A stretch of 64,000 nt of DNA from a virus. A program made the translations under genes and the position numbers. The stretch is from positions 21,639 to 85,638 of the IMG/VR virus record IMGVR_UViG_3300049783_001426; one strand, given 5' to 3'. This document shows, piece by piece, positions 1-7,536 of this stretch (its first letter is position 1; the number at the start of each line of letters is the position of its first letter). Below the pieces are notes generated by a model. That model saw nothing but the letters and a program-made list of their open reading frames with translations. It ran no database searches and was not told the origin of the DNA.

Positions 1-51
1 TTAGGTGATGGTATGATTGATTTAAATCCAATGGAACAGGAAGTAGAATAA
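1..51 (+). CDS. C-terminal end of an upstream gene (partial)
   Basis: An open frame enters from the left edge and ends with TAA at 49-51, leaving 16 residues ending in NPMEQEVE. The stop shares its last base with the ATG of the next gene (TAATG), the same coupling seen throughout the window, which argues that it is a real gene end. Function cannot be told from this fragment. Confidence 0.6.
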   Translation, partial: LGDGMIDLNPMEQEVE

Positions 52-650
52 TGTCAAATAATGAAGCAGTAAAGTGGGATGGTACCGGAACCCCAAAAAA
101 TGGTATGTTAATTAACCGCAGTTGGCGTGTCGCTGGTTGCGGAGTAAAAGTTAAAGAAGTTTCCTTTGTTGGTGTTGACATAAACACCGAAATGTGGGTA
201 ATTAAAAATAAAATGGGGGAGTTTATTGCATTACCGATGAATTACTTTTCTCGTATTAAATCGGCTGTTGAAATTAAAAACAATGAGTTTTTAATTCAGC
301 TGGCCAACTTACTAGAAGAGCATAACATTTGCTTGGTTTCTAGAAAAGTTAGTGATTTATCAGAATATACTAAAATAGTTTTTCAGAGCAAAGATGTTGA
401 TAATATGTTCCCTAATTTTGGACGCTGTCATGTATCCCCATATGACTTAAGGGGTTTATCTGGGATGAGTAGTGAAGAAGCCAATGAGTTATATCATAAA
501 TTTTCAGCTGAAAATAAGATTAGTGTCGTTGCGCATCAAGAAAATACTCTTGCTACACCTAACCTTCCGGTTAATACTTGCGTTGAATTAAATAGACAAA
601 ATTCGATGACAGCGTTCAATAACTTGACCAGATATGGAGATAATATATGA
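51..650 (+). CDS. hypothetical phage protein, 199 aa
   Basis: I do not recognise this protein. It is soluble-looking, without signal peptide or membrane segment. The N-terminal half is beta-rich and has a short Gly/Lys stretch; the C-terminal third is polar. A purine-rich ribosome site (AGGAAG) lies before the ATG. The start overlaps the previous stop and the end overlaps the next ATG (ATGA at 647), so it is translationally coupled in a small-gene operon. Confidence 0.75.
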   Translation: MSNNEAVKWDGTGTPKNGMLINRSWRVAGCGVKVKEVSFVGVDINTEMWVIKNKMGEFIALPMNYFSRIKSAVEIKNNEFLIQLANLLEEHNICLVSRKVSDLSEYTKIVFQSKDVDNMFPNFGRCHVSPYDLRGLSGMSSEEANELYHKFSAENKISVVAHQENTLATPNLPVNTCVELNRQNSMTAFNNLTRYGDNI

Positions 651-898
651 TTATTGCATTCTGTATATTATCCGCATTTACTGCAATTTTATCTTTTATA
701 TTATCTTTTGTTTTTTATGGAATTGCTCACTTAAAAGGTCAACGTGACGAGCTTATTAGGCAGTCTAGAATTGACCACGAAAACCGCGAGCTAAGTGTAA
801 GATTGGTTTTAGAAAAGTTTGAGTATCATCTACCGCTTACCGAAAGGGCATTAATCGAAGAAATATTTAGTAACCGTGAGTTATCGAGTAAGTTATGA
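647..898 (+). CDS. small single-pass membrane protein, 83 aa
   Basis: Residues about 3-27 form one hydrophobic segment (IIAFCILSAFTAILSFILSF) followed by a charged, helical cytoplasmic-type tail. No lipobox is visible. It overlaps both neighbours by four bases. Small membrane proteins of this type are common in phage early regions; the role is unknown. Confidence 0.7.
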   Translation: MIIAFCILSAFTAILSFILSFVFYGIAHLKGQRDELIRQSRIDHENRELSVRLVLEKFEYHLPLTERALIEEIFSNRELSSKL

Positions 899-1149
899 GT
901 ATATTATTAACGTCAAAGCAGCGAAATAAAATTAATCGTGCCATAAAAGCTTTAAACGATGTCAGGCGAGAACTAGACAACGAGAATGGCGATTGTGATA
1001 TGCAATGGTATCTCGAAGACTGTGGCAATTTAAATTTAATGACAGGCGATTCCCATGATGACACGGGGCATGGCACTGGATATGGGCGAAGACAAGACTT
1101 GGTAATAGCTATGTTTGATTTAGAATATTCTAGCGGTGGGGGATGGTAA
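895..1149 (+). CDS. hypothetical protein, 84 aa, paralog of the gene at 1398
   Basis: The N-terminus is basic and helical (SKQRNKINRAIKALNDVRREL), followed by a well conserved QWYLED-x-GNLNLM-x-GDSHD segment and a Gly-rich tail ending in GGGW. The gene at 1398-1658 has the same plan with about two thirds identical residues, so the pair arose by duplication around the small gene at 1180. No known domain recognised. Confidence 0.75.
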   Translation: MSILLTSKQRNKINRAIKALNDVRRELDNENGDCDMQWYLEDCGNLNLMTGDSHDDTGHGTGYGRRQDLVIAMFDLEYSSGGGW

Positions 1150-1179
1150 TTATGAACAACATAATAGGAGAATAAAATT

Positions 1180-1380
1180 ATGGCTTTAAGTGATTTAAGG
1201 AAACAGGCTCGACTAAATGCAATATTGACTGCTGCTGAAAATGCACGGTCATATGGCGAAGAAGGCTCAGTGGCAGAAGACCATCAAATGACCGAAGAAG
1301 AATTTGATTTGTTTCTTGATGAATGTAAAAAGCTTTCTATTTTTCTTGAAAATAAAGCTAAAAAATTACAATTTAGATAA
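1180..1380 (+). CDS. hypothetical acidic protein, 66 aa
   Basis: A short, charged, helix-rich protein (many Glu and Ala) with a good ribosome site (AATAGGAG) before its ATG. It lies between the two paralogs at 895 and 1398. No family recognised. Confidence 0.65.
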   Translation: MALSDLRKQARLNAILTAAENARSYGEEGSVAEDHQMTEEEFDLFLDECKKLSIFLENKAKKLQFR

Positions 1381-1397
1381 CATAGGAAAATAAGATA

Positions 1398-1658
1398 ATG
1401 TCAGTTATAACTCTAACAACCAAACAAAGAAGTAAGATAAAAAGAGCTATAAAAGCACTTAATGATGTTAGACGAGAATTACAGAATGATAATAATGACT
1501 GTGATGTTCAATGGTATCTTGAAGACTCCGGAAACTTAAATTTAATGTCGGGCGACTCGCATGATGAAACTAGTGGAAGTGGATACGGAGATACATCGAG
1601 GCAGGATAGAGTTATAGCTATATTCGATTTAGATAATGCTGGCGGGGGTGCGTGGTAA
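1398..1658 (+). CDS. hypothetical protein, 86 aa, paralog of the gene at 895
   Basis: This is the second copy of the 84-86 residue family: a basic helical start (TKQRSKIKRAIKALNDVRREL), then QWYLEDSGNLNLMSGDSHDE and a C-terminal GGGAW. The TAA stop at 1656-1658 shares a base with the ATG of the NADAR-like gene, so the two are coupled. Confidence 0.75.
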   Translation: MSVITLTTKQRSKIKRAIKALNDVRRELQNDNNDCDVQWYLEDSGNLNLMSGDSHDETSGSGYGDTSRQDRVIAIFDLDNAGGGAW

Positions 1659-2140
1659 TGAATATTGGTTCTGGTTCTGGTTACCCAGAGAGTGCGTTAT
1701 CTAATTTTGCTCCACATGCATTTGTGTTTGATGGTGTTGATTGCGCTAGCATGGAAGGTCTATTGCAGTCATTTAAATTTAAAAATGAAATGATGCAGGC
1801 ACACGTTTGTACCTTGGTGGGAAAGAAAGCTAAGTTTAAAGGTAAACCAAAAAAATGGTATAAGACGCAAACTCTCTGGTGGAAAGGTTTGGAACTAAAA
1901 AGAAACAGTCAGGAATATCAGGGCTTATTAGATGCCGCATTTACTGCCTTGGCCACCAACACTAAATTTATTAAGGCATTGACGGCTACAAATAATGCAG
2001 TACTAAAACATTCTATTGGTAAATCTGATATTAGTCGTACAATATTAACCACCTCAGAATTTTGTAGCCGACTTACTAAAATTAGAGATGGAATAGAAAT
2101 AAAACAAAATGAAGATTTTTGGTCGTTGTTTAATACTTAG
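1658..2140 (+). CDS. NADAR/YbiA-like protein (ADP-ribose-processing family)
   Basis: The start resembles NADAR (NAD- and ADP-ribose-associated, YbiA-like) proteins: ALSNFAPHAFVFDGV near residues 11-25, then SMEG-LLQSFKFKN. Conserved aromatic and Lys positions follow through about residue 130. The ATG at 1658 is preferred to a GTG two codons upstream because it forms a TAATG junction with the preceding gene. Established: NADAR proteins are N-glycosidases acting on ADP-ribosyl or ribosyl-amine compounds, and some remove ADP-ribose from guanine in DNA, countering DarT-type toxins. Inference: in a phage that also carries NAD synthesis genes (38269-40711) it may protect against ADP-ribosylating or NAD-degrading defences. 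A purely hypothetical phage paralog without activity remains possible. Confidence 0.72.
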   Translation: MNIGSGSGYPESALSNFAPHAFVFDGVDCASMEGLLQSFKFKNEMMQAHVCTLVGKKAKFKGKPKKWYKTQTLWWKGLELKRNSQEYQGLLDAAFTALATNTKFIKALTATNNAVLKHSIGKSDISRTILTTSEFCSRLTKIRDGIEIKQNEDFWSLFNT

Positions 2141-2142
2141 TG

Positions 2143-2171
2143 TTGACACCATGATTTAGATTTAGTAAGAT
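2143..2171 (+). promoter_or_regulatory. sigma70-like early promoter P1
   Basis: TTGACA at 2143-2148, 17-bp spacer, TAAGAT at 2166-2171. The predicted transcript starts in the shared motif ACTGAAGTAAACAAC, 12-15 bases before the ATG at 2203. The sequence is nearly repeated at 2674. Confidence 0.8.
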
Positions 2172-2202
2172 ATCGGTACTGAAGTAAACAACCGAGAATA
2201 TT

Positions 2203-2625
2203 ATGACTAAAGTATTTGAAAATCAAGTCTGCGGTAGATGTGGTGGTACTGGACATTATTCTTATAATCAGGTTGACGGATCAACATGTTTTAAATGTCG
2301 CGGCTCTAAGACAAGGTTGACGCCTCGTGGCCTTGCTTCTCAAAATTATTATAACGACCTTATAACCATTCCAATTGGCGATGTCAAAATTGGCGATAAA
2401 ATTATACCTATGACATTTGAAAGGGCGGGTGTAGTTACTGAAGTATCTGTTGATTCAAGTGGAGTGTTATTTATAACAGTCAATAATTGTTCTTATGGGA
2501 TGTCTAACACCTCAACAGTTAAAGTCGTTGTCGTGGGAGATGAAAGGCAGAAAAATATCGATTTGGCTTTACTCTTTCAATCCAAACTTACCAAAGCGGG
2601 TAAATTAATGAAAAAACACCAATAA
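2203..2625 (+). CDS. DnaJ-type zinc-finger-like protein, 140 aa
   Basis: The N-terminus carries CGRCGGTGHY (C-x2-C-x-G-x-G) and, about 15 residues on, CFKCRGS, which together make a four-cysteine zinc site of the DnaJ cysteine-rich type. The remainder is beta-rich with no J domain. It is the first gene after promoter P1. Similar short CxxCxGxG proteins are common in phages; the role is unknown. Confidence 0.75.
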   Translation: MTKVFENQVCGRCGGTGHYSYNQVDGSTCFKCRGSKTRLTPRGLASQNYYNDLITIPIGDVKIGDKIIPMTFERAGVVTEVSVDSSGVLFITVNNCSYGMSNTSTVKVVVVGDERQKNIDLALLFQSKLTKAGKLMKKHQ

Positions 2626-2673
2626 ATTAACTGGGGTTTTTTTTGGGCGGGGGTCATTGTTTGATAATTAGCG

Positions 2674-2702
2674 TTGACGCCATGATTTAGATTTAGTAAG
2701 AT
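2674..2702 (+). promoter_or_regulatory. sigma70-like early promoter P2, near copy of P1
   Basis: TTGACG at 2674-2679, 17 bp, TAAGAT at 2697-2702. From -35 through the leader (ACTGAAGCAGACAAC) it matches P1 at nearly every base, so it is a duplicated promoter. It drives the small gene at 2736. Confidence 0.75.
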
Positions 2703-2735
2703 ATCCGTACTGAAGCAGACAACAGAGACAAAATA

Positions 2736-2915
2736 ATGAAAATATTAAATAAAAACATCGCTGGAATAGAATGTATCTTAACGTGCTCAAAAACAGCAAC
2801 TAAGTTAATTTCAAAAAAACACATCACAACACGTTGGAATATAAAAGAAGTTGGTGACAGTGTCGGTATTTCATTGCTTGGTGCGGAAGCAGTTCGAAGA
2901 TACATATCTGCTTAA
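2736..2915 (+). CDS. small basic protein, 59 aa
   Basis: An ATG at 2736 lies in the normal position after the promoter P2 leader and opens a frame to TAA at 2913. The product is basic (KILNKNIAGIECILTC..., ending RRYISA) with no known domain. The promoter and position support a real gene over the antisense frame on this stretch. Confidence 0.6.
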   Translation: MKILNKNIAGIECILTCSKTATKLISKKHITTRWNIKEVGDSVGISLLGAEAVRRYISA

Positions 2916-2925
2916 TAATTTAACC

Positions 2926-2939
2926 AGCCCTTCGGGGCT
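2926..2939 (+). other. stable TTCG-loop hairpin
   Basis: AGCCC-TTCG-GGGCT forms a compact stem with a UUCG tetraloop just after the gene at 2736-2915. There is no run of T after it, so it is either a weak terminator or an RNA-end/processing structure. Confidence 0.5.
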
Positions 2940-2992
2940 ATAGGGGTTAGCATGACAACAATAACAGATAATTTAATTAAGAGTTGCAGAGT

Positions 2993-3106
2993 ATGAAATA
3001 TTTTATTCACGACCGTCATGTAACTCTGTATTGGCGGTACCTTATTGCATATAAATTATATATAAGCGCAGAGAAAATATATAACGATGATTTATGGCAA
3101 GCTTAA
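2993..3106 (+). CDS. possible micro-protein, 37 aa
   Basis: An ATG at 2993 overlaps the stop of a 14-codon frame starting at 2952 (ATGA). It encodes a 37-residue aromatic- and Tyr-rich peptide ending DDLWQA. The purine-rich stretch before the ATG could serve as a ribosome site. Only position and coding-like composition support it. Confidence 0.35.
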   Translation: MKYFIHDRHVTLYWRYLIAYKLYISAEKIYNDDLWQA

Positions 3107-3172
3107 ACAAGCAGTTATTTAGCAGGGGTTTTAGGAAATAGTAATTAATTAAGATATAGTTGCGAATAAGTG

Positions 3173-3201
3173 TTTACATACGAATTTAGATGTACTATTA
3201 T
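3173..3201 (+). promoter_or_regulatory. sigma70-like early promoter P3
   Basis: TTTACA at 3173-3178, 17 bp, TATTAT at 3196-3201, followed by ACTGAAGCAAAACAAAC and then the ATG at 3236. It lies inside the 5' extension of the longer reading frame, which fixes the gene start at 3236. Confidence 0.75.
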
Positions 3202-3235
3202 ATCGCCACTGAAGCAAAACAAACGAGTAAATAAA

Positions 3236-3475
3236 ATGTCATCATGTAAAGACCTTCTAAGAATCCAAATCGAAGATTTCAACTCAGACACTAGTGATAC
3301 TTGGAGTCCATGTAAGCCTACACTAGCTGAAGAGATGAGTCAGTTGAAGTACAACGCATGTCATTATGCTTATGCGGATGAGTCTATAACTAAAGCTGAA
3401 GCCATATCAGCATTTGGCCAAGACATATATGACGAAGTAGCAACCGCTGCGTATGAGTATGAGATGGACATATAA
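3236..3475 (+). CDS. hypothetical acidic protein, 79 aa
   Basis: The frame is open further upstream, but promoter P3 overlaps that extension, so the ATG at 3236 (MSSCKDLL...) is chosen. The product is acidic and helical with a Tyr-rich C-terminus (AAYEYEMDI). No family recognised. The stop is separated from the next ATG by one base. Confidence 0.7.
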   Translation: MSSCKDLLRIQIEDFNSDTSDTWSPCKPTLAEEMSQLKYNACHYAYADESITKAEAISAFGQDIYDEVATAAYEYEMDI

Positions 3476-3476
3476 A

Positions 3477-3677
3477 ATGAATGTATCTTGGAAGAGAATG
3501 AGTGACAGTGGACATTTATCTACACCTAGCAAAACCCACCTTATCTCTAGGGTTAACACTACAGCCTGTGGTAAGCCCATACCAAGGTACGGTGCTGATG
3601 TGGATTACGAAGATTCTTGTTATACAGACTGTAAGGTGTGTTCTAATGCCTATGAAAAAAATAGACACGCATACTAA
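3477..3677 (+). CDS. small cysteine-containing protein, 66 aa
   Basis: The start at 3477 follows the preceding stop. The C-terminal half carries TACGKPI... and YTDCKVCSNAYEK, a possible four-Cys metal site of the form C...C-x3-C-x2-C. This resembles the small zinc-knuckle proteins common in phages; function unknown. Confidence 0.6.
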   Translation: MNVSWKRMSDSGHLSTPSKTHLISRVNTTACGKPIPRYGADVDYEDSCYTDCKVCSNAYEKNRHAY

Positions 3678-3827
3678 AATACACCGCCCCTTAACTGGGG
3701 ATTTCTAGTGCAAGTAATATTATTTTTTTATTAATGTAACCACAGGGAATAAAGTAATGAATAAATAAAAATTGATGTTGGTGGAGAGAGATAGAGAGAC
3801 TGTAATAACTAAGCGAGACTAAAAAAA

Positions 3828-4148
3828 ATGATTTATCAATATATTTGGTTAGTAATTATATGGGCATTGTCGATATATTTATATAGAGTATATGCCAAAA
3901 AACTACCAAAAATTATTAAAAAGCACATCTATTTATTGCAGGTTGTAATGTTACTATCTGTAATAAGTTTTATGGGCTTACCTGTTAAATTTGAGAGTAC
4001 TACTTTTAGCGGTAAACGCTCATTTCAAACAGAACATGTGATTGTGGACAAGGTTGATGCAGATGCCGAGCCAGATGCTGAAAATTTAGAAAAGCAATAC
4101 GAAATTTTAAAACAAAACACTAAGGATATTCAAAATGAAATCGATTAA
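3828..4148 (+). CDS. two-pass membrane protein, 106 aa
   Basis: Two hydrophobic segments (about residues 3-20 and 35-55) are followed by an acidic, coiled-coil-like tail (AEPDAENLEKQYEILKQNTKDIQ). Its end overlaps the start of the SPFH lipoprotein by 14 bases, so the two are probably made together and may act together at the inner membrane. Confidence 0.7.
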   Translation: MIYQYIWLVIIWALSIYLYRVYAKKLPKIIKKHIYLLQVVMLLSVISFMGLPVKFESTTFSGKRSFQTEHVIVDKVDADAEPDAENLEKQYEILKQNTKDIQNEID

Positions 4149-4992
4149 ATTTTTAATTATATCAGCATTAATACTAACATTGACGGGGTGTGGTTTTTAT
4201 ACGGTACCACCAGCATCCAAAGGAAAAATATTAACCACTTCGGGATATTTACCAGAAGTACTTGAGTCCGGTAAATACACTCTTTGGGGTCGCGATAGCC
4301 TAATTACATTAGACACATCAACTAAAGTTTATAATGAAAGTGTTGATGTAATTTTATCAGACAAACTAACACTCAAAGTTGACGTCAGATTTGCTGGACG
4401 TATCGCGGGGTCTCCGGCAGTAATAAATACTATGTTTAATGATATTGTTGCGGGACCAGACGAAAAAATTAACTTCAATGAAGTGTATGCTGTTTATGGT
4501 CGTATGATTGTGCGTAATAAAACACGAGAAATTATTAGTGAGTATAACGTCGATGAAGTACATAAAAACTACAAACGCATTAGTGCTCAAATCGCAGAAG
4601 TTATATCAAGTGCCTTTGTGACTACACCACTAGAAATATCTAATATAGCAATCGGTAACATTGAATACCCAACGGTAGTAACAGATGCAATACAGGCTAA
4701 CGAAAAGCGTAGGCTAGCCATTGACAAAGAAAAGGCACAGGCAGCCATTGATATAGTTAAAAAGAAAAACGAATTAGCTCTTGCTGACGCCAACTACGGT
4801 ATTCAGATTAAGCTAGCTGAAGCTATACGTGATAAAAATAAAATTATAGGCCAAGGCATTACCCCCGCTCTATTGCAACTAAGAGCATTAGAAGTCCAAG
4901 AAAAAATGGCCGAAAATAAATCTGCGGTGTTTGTCCCATACGAAGCTATGGGTAGCGTAGGTGTACAAAACCGAGTCTTTAGTAAAAATTAA
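4135..4992 (+). CDS. SPFH/band-7 (prohibitin-like) lipoprotein, 285 aa
   Basis: The signal peptide ends in a lipobox (LTLTGC, lipidated Cys19). Residues about 20-170 fit a SPFH/band-7 domain: VPPASKGKIL... near the start, a middle section VDVRFAGRI, and RTREII/ISAQIAEVISS. The helical region from about 190 (QANEKRRLAIDKEKAQAAIDIVKKK) is the typical coiled coil after the domain. Established: SPFH proteins build ring or cage oligomers on membranes and, in bacteria, regulate the FtsH protease (HflK/C). Inference: the phage protein may alter host membrane microdomains or protease control early in infection. A small two-pass membrane protein directly precedes it, and a strong terminator follows. 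Confidence 0.8.
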   Translation: MKSIKFLIISALILTLTGCGFYTVPPASKGKILTTSGYLPEVLESGKYTLWGRDSLITLDTSTKVYNESVDVILSDKLTLKVDVRFAGRIAGSPAVINTMFNDIVAGPDEKINFNEVYAVYGRMIVRNKTREIISEYNVDEVHKNYKRISAQIAEVISSAFVTTPLEISNIAIGNIEYPTVVTDAIQANEKRRLAIDKEKAQAAIDIVKKKNELALADANYGIQIKLAEAIRDKNKIIGQGITPALLQLRALEVQEKMAENKSAVFVPYEAMGSVGVQNRVFSKN

Positions 4993-5024
4993 ATCGTAAT
5001 TAAATCGTAAGTAGAATATAAAAA

Positions 5025-5045
5025 CCCCACTAATGTGGGGTTTTT
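5025..5045 (+). terminator. intrinsic terminator after the SPFH operon
   Basis: CCCCAC-TAAT-GTGGGG followed by TTTTT: a GC-rich stem of six pairs, four-base loop and T-run. Confidence 0.9.
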
Positions 5046-5079
5046 ATTGCACGTCATAAACTATTACTGAAAATAGGGG

Positions 5080-5108
5080 TTGACGCCATGCGTTAAATTT
5101 AGTAATAT
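5080..5108 (+). promoter_or_regulatory. sigma70-like early promoter P4
   Basis: TTGACG at 5080-5085, 17 bp, TAATAT at 5103-5108, then CCACTGAATAAA and the ATG at 5145. It belongs to the same family as P1 and P2. Confidence 0.75.
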
Positions 5109-5144
5109 AACCCCACTGAATAAATTTACCGAATCGAGAATATT

Positions 5145-5315
5145 ATGGCCAACCAGACACTAGACTTAGGCAACAATGAACAATTATCTAGCGGTGTGTT
5201 TCCTAACAGTGATGGTACTTTTACTGCATTAACCTTTACTAAAAGCAAAGATTTTAAAACTCAAGGTGGGGCGAACCGCTGGTACAGCAAAAACACCGGA
5301 GAGCAGGTCTTATGA
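5145..5315 (+). CDS. small protein, 56 aa, DUF1391-like
   Basis: A 56-residue frame starting just after the P4 leader. The core GVFPNSDGTFTALTFTKSK followed by FKTQGGANRWY resembles the small phage/prophage DUF1391 type (GVF...DGTFTAMT...SK-FKT..GA..W); this family link is from memory and tentative. The TGA stop overlaps the next ATG (ATGA at 5312). Function unknown. Confidence 0.7.
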   Translation: MANQTLDLGNNEQLSSGVFPNSDGTFTALTFTKSKDFKTQGGANRWYSKNTGEQVL

Positions 5316-5635
5316 AGCTTATTATAGAAAGCGGTATATTCTGGCTGTCCGGTAGTCATAAACAAAAAGCAATGATAGACGAAATGAGGGTGCAATTAGA
5401 GCATAAGCTTGACGCTGTAGTTGCGGCTGATGAAAGTGATGATGATGAAATATGCTTAGTGTTCTGCTATGACAAAGATGCTTACATAATAGATGATGTT
5501 AGGTGGCAATATAGAAAGATTAAGAAAGAACTTACGTTAATGAAAATGAACTCACTATATTATGTATATAAGAGGGAAGATGCACCAGAAGAGTTAATTA
5601 CTCGACATCCTGTCGCCAAAGCCTATAATGGCTAA
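5312..5635 (+). CDS. hypothetical protein, 107 aa
   Basis: A mixed alpha/beta soluble protein with an acidic middle (AADESDDDEICLVF). Coupled to the preceding small gene by ATGA. No family recognised. Confidence 0.7.
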   Translation: MKLIIESGIFWLSGSHKQKAMIDEMRVQLEHKLDAVVAADESDDDEICLVFCYDKDAYIIDDVRWQYRKIKKELTLMKMNSLYYVYKREDAPEELITRHPVAKAYNG

Positions 5636-5660
5636 TTTAATAAACCCCAAGGATAATTAA

Positions 5661-5870
5661 ATGCTTCAAATAATAGATGACGTCACCAACTCTCAAGGCA
5701 TAACCACATTTGAATTTAGTGATGGTACTACTTTGAATGCTAGGCAGTTGCATCACATCTCAGGGGCACCATTTGTGGCAATAGATAAGGTCACTGCACT
5801 GCAATGTAACTTAGTAATGGGTTGGAGCGGCTGCGCCATGCACCGTGATGCCGAACAGAGGAAATCCTAA
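5661..5870 (+). CDS. hypothetical protein, 69 aa
   Basis: A short soluble protein with no recognised domain. It has a ribosome site (CCAAGGATAATTAA) and its stop shares a base with the next ATG (TAATG). Confidence 0.65.
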   Translation: MLQIIDDVTNSQGITTFEFSDGTTLNARQLHHISGAPFVAIDKVTALQCNLVMGWSGCAMHRDAEQRKS

Positions 5871-6346
5871 TGAGTAAGAAGAAAATTAAGCCAAGGGTAT
5901 TCATAATGAAAAATAAGCTAAGCCTTAAGCCAACTTTTATATCACAATTAACAGCATTGGCAACCACGATGGACACTACAGTAGAATATGAATTTGATAT
6001 GTATTCTTATTGCAAAACTGCATGTTGTATTTGTGGTCACCAAGTCAAAACAAATAAATTAGATTTATTTCCGCTGGCTAAAAGTTCTCGATGGCCTGAA
6101 ACCAAGGCTAGGGTTCTATTAGATGACCTAAATTATGCATGTGAGCGACTGCTCGGTGAGTCATATCTATCAATGTCAGTTCATTACTCAGGCTCAGTCA
6201 GTAGACGTAATAAAGCAAGACTTTCTAATCTACTTAATAATGAACAGCTTATGCACGAGCACCTGACAGGAGAATCAAGTCCCAAAATTTCTGCGGATTA
6301 TATGAGAATGCTCATTGGTATTTTATCAAAAAATAAGTTGGGTTAA
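5870..6346 (+). CDS. hypothetical zinc-site protein, 158 aa; first of a tandem pair
   Basis: The core LKPTFISQLTALATTMD is followed by TACCICGHQ and NKLDLFPLAKS, then ARLSNLLNNEQLMHEHL and SSPKISADYMRMLIGILSK. The next gene repeats the same motifs in the same order, so the two are tandem duplicates. The CCICG motif may bind metal with a distant Cys (YACERL). Function unknown. Confidence 0.7.
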   Translation: MSKKKIKPRVFIMKNKLSLKPTFISQLTALATTMDTTVEYEFDMYSYCKTACCICGHQVKTNKLDLFPLAKSSRWPETKARVLLDDLNYACERLLGESYLSMSVHYSGSVSRRNKARLSNLLNNEQLMHEHLTGESSPKISADYMRMLIGILSKNKLG

Positions 6347-6349
6347 CTA

Positions 6350-7075
6350 ATGAATAATAAGCTAAAAATTAAGCCAACTTTTATATCACAGTTAATGGTA
6401 TTGGCAGTCACCATGGACAAAACACCATCATCGGGATTTTTTATGGGGTCTTGGTGCGGAACTTCATGTTGTATTTGTGGAAATCAAGCGATTACTAATA
6501 ACTTAGATTTATTTCCATTAGCTAAAAGTGCTCGTTTGTTGGTCACGAAGGCTATGTTTGTGTCGGATGAGTTAAATTATGCTTGTGAACGCCTGACCAA
6601 TGAAACAAAATTATCTCGTTCAGTATATGAAGCATTTTCTACAGCTAGGCATAACATGGCATCTAGTTCCGGCTTACTTAATAAACATCAGCTTAGACAC
6701 CCCCATCTTAATGGAAACTCAAGCCCAAAAATCGCAACTGATTATATAAGAATGATTATTGGTATTGTATCGAAACCAGAAATATTCGCAGAACGTATAA
6801 TTTTAAATAAAGCACCACTAGGGGCAACTCATTACTTAATTAATCAATATAATTTTACAGAGGGTTATTTTCAACTAACTGAAGATTGTGATGTATTGGT
6901 TGATGGATTTAATGGCTGGGAGACAGTCGATATTGATATTTCAATAAACGGCAATCATGAGGTTCGGTGCATATCTGATATAGCGCGTCAAGTAGAATTG
7001 TTCGATAAAATCACTGAGCTTGAGCAAAACAATGGGATTGTGTCGACAGTTGCCTGCCTCATGGGGGGTTTGTAG
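6350..7075 (+). CDS. hypothetical zinc-site protein, 241 aa; second of a tandem pair with a C-terminal extension
   Basis: Residues 1-140 parallel the gene at 5870 (LKIKPTFISQL, SCCICGNQ, NLDLFPLAKSAR, SSPKIATDYIRMIIGIVSK). A further ~100 residues (AERIILNKAPLGATHYLINQYNF... to CLMGGL) are unique. They look beta-rich and could be an added domain. The stop TAG overlaps the next GTG start (TAGTG). Confidence 0.7.
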   Translation: MNNKLKIKPTFISQLMVLAVTMDKTPSSGFFMGSWCGTSCCICGNQAITNNLDLFPLAKSARLLVTKAMFVSDELNYACERLTNETKLSRSVYEAFSTARHNMASSSGLLNKHQLRHPHLNGNSSPKIATDYIRMIIGIVSKPEIFAERIILNKAPLGATHYLINQYNFTEGYFQLTEDCDVLVDGFNGWETVDIDISINGNHEVRCISDIARQVELFDKITELEQNNGIVSTVACLMGGL

Positions 7076-7536
7076 TGAATAATATACATTTATCTATTAG
7101 TCTTAGGCAGGCCAACAAGAAAATAGGTGAGCAGAAACTTAAGATTTCGGAGCTTACCAAATACAACGGCGAACTTGTGGCTGACCAAGTTGTAAATGAA
7201 ATATTATGGAAAGAGCGTATTGCAGGGCTTGAGAAAGAGAAGTCCGAAGCATTGGCTTGTATAGAATGGACTAAACAAGGGCACGAAGAATATTTAGAGG
7301 GTGAGTATGAGGGGCAATTAGGTGATGCCGAAAGCGTTCTTAGAGAAATGAAATCTAAAAACGCAGAGCTTGAAAAAGACATTTCAATCGCTACAAAAAT
7401 AATGATTGATATAACTAACGCGCAGACTGTTACGGATGACGGTCATAGTGTGGGTTATCTCGTTACAAATAAGGTGATGAAAAAACTTGATGTATTTATT
7501 AGTAAAGCACTAAAAAATAAAAAAAAAGGTTTTTAA
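7075..7536 (+). CDS. coiled-coil protein, 153 aa, GTG start
   Basis: Almost wholly helical, with heptad-like stretches (EQKLKISELTKYNGELVADQ; REMKSKNAELEKDISIATK). The GTG at 7075 is used: it overlaps the previous stop (TAGTG) and lies behind a G-rich ribosome site. It resembles phage coiled-coil proteins of unknown role. Confidence 0.65.
   Translation: MNNIHLSISLRQANKKIGEQKLKISELTKYNGELVADQVVNEILWKERIAGLEKEKSEALACIEWTKQGHEEYLEGEYEGQLGDAESVLREMKSKNAELEKDISIATKIMIDITNAQTVTDDGHSVGYLVTNKVMKKLDVFISKALKNKKKGF

Noticed and set aside
2627-2645. Terminator-like A-run/T-run after the zinc-finger gene (AAAAAACACC ... GGGGTTTTTTTT)
   Set aside because: The arms do not pair well (a mismatch in the GC part and a long loop); not reported as a terminator.
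2693-2905. Minus-strand open frame over promoter P2
   Set aside because: The plus-strand promoter and small gene at 2736 explain this stretch.
3685-3710. Possible terminator CCCC-TTAACT-GGGG before the 3828 gene
   Set aside because: Only four GC pairs and a short T-run; too weak to call.
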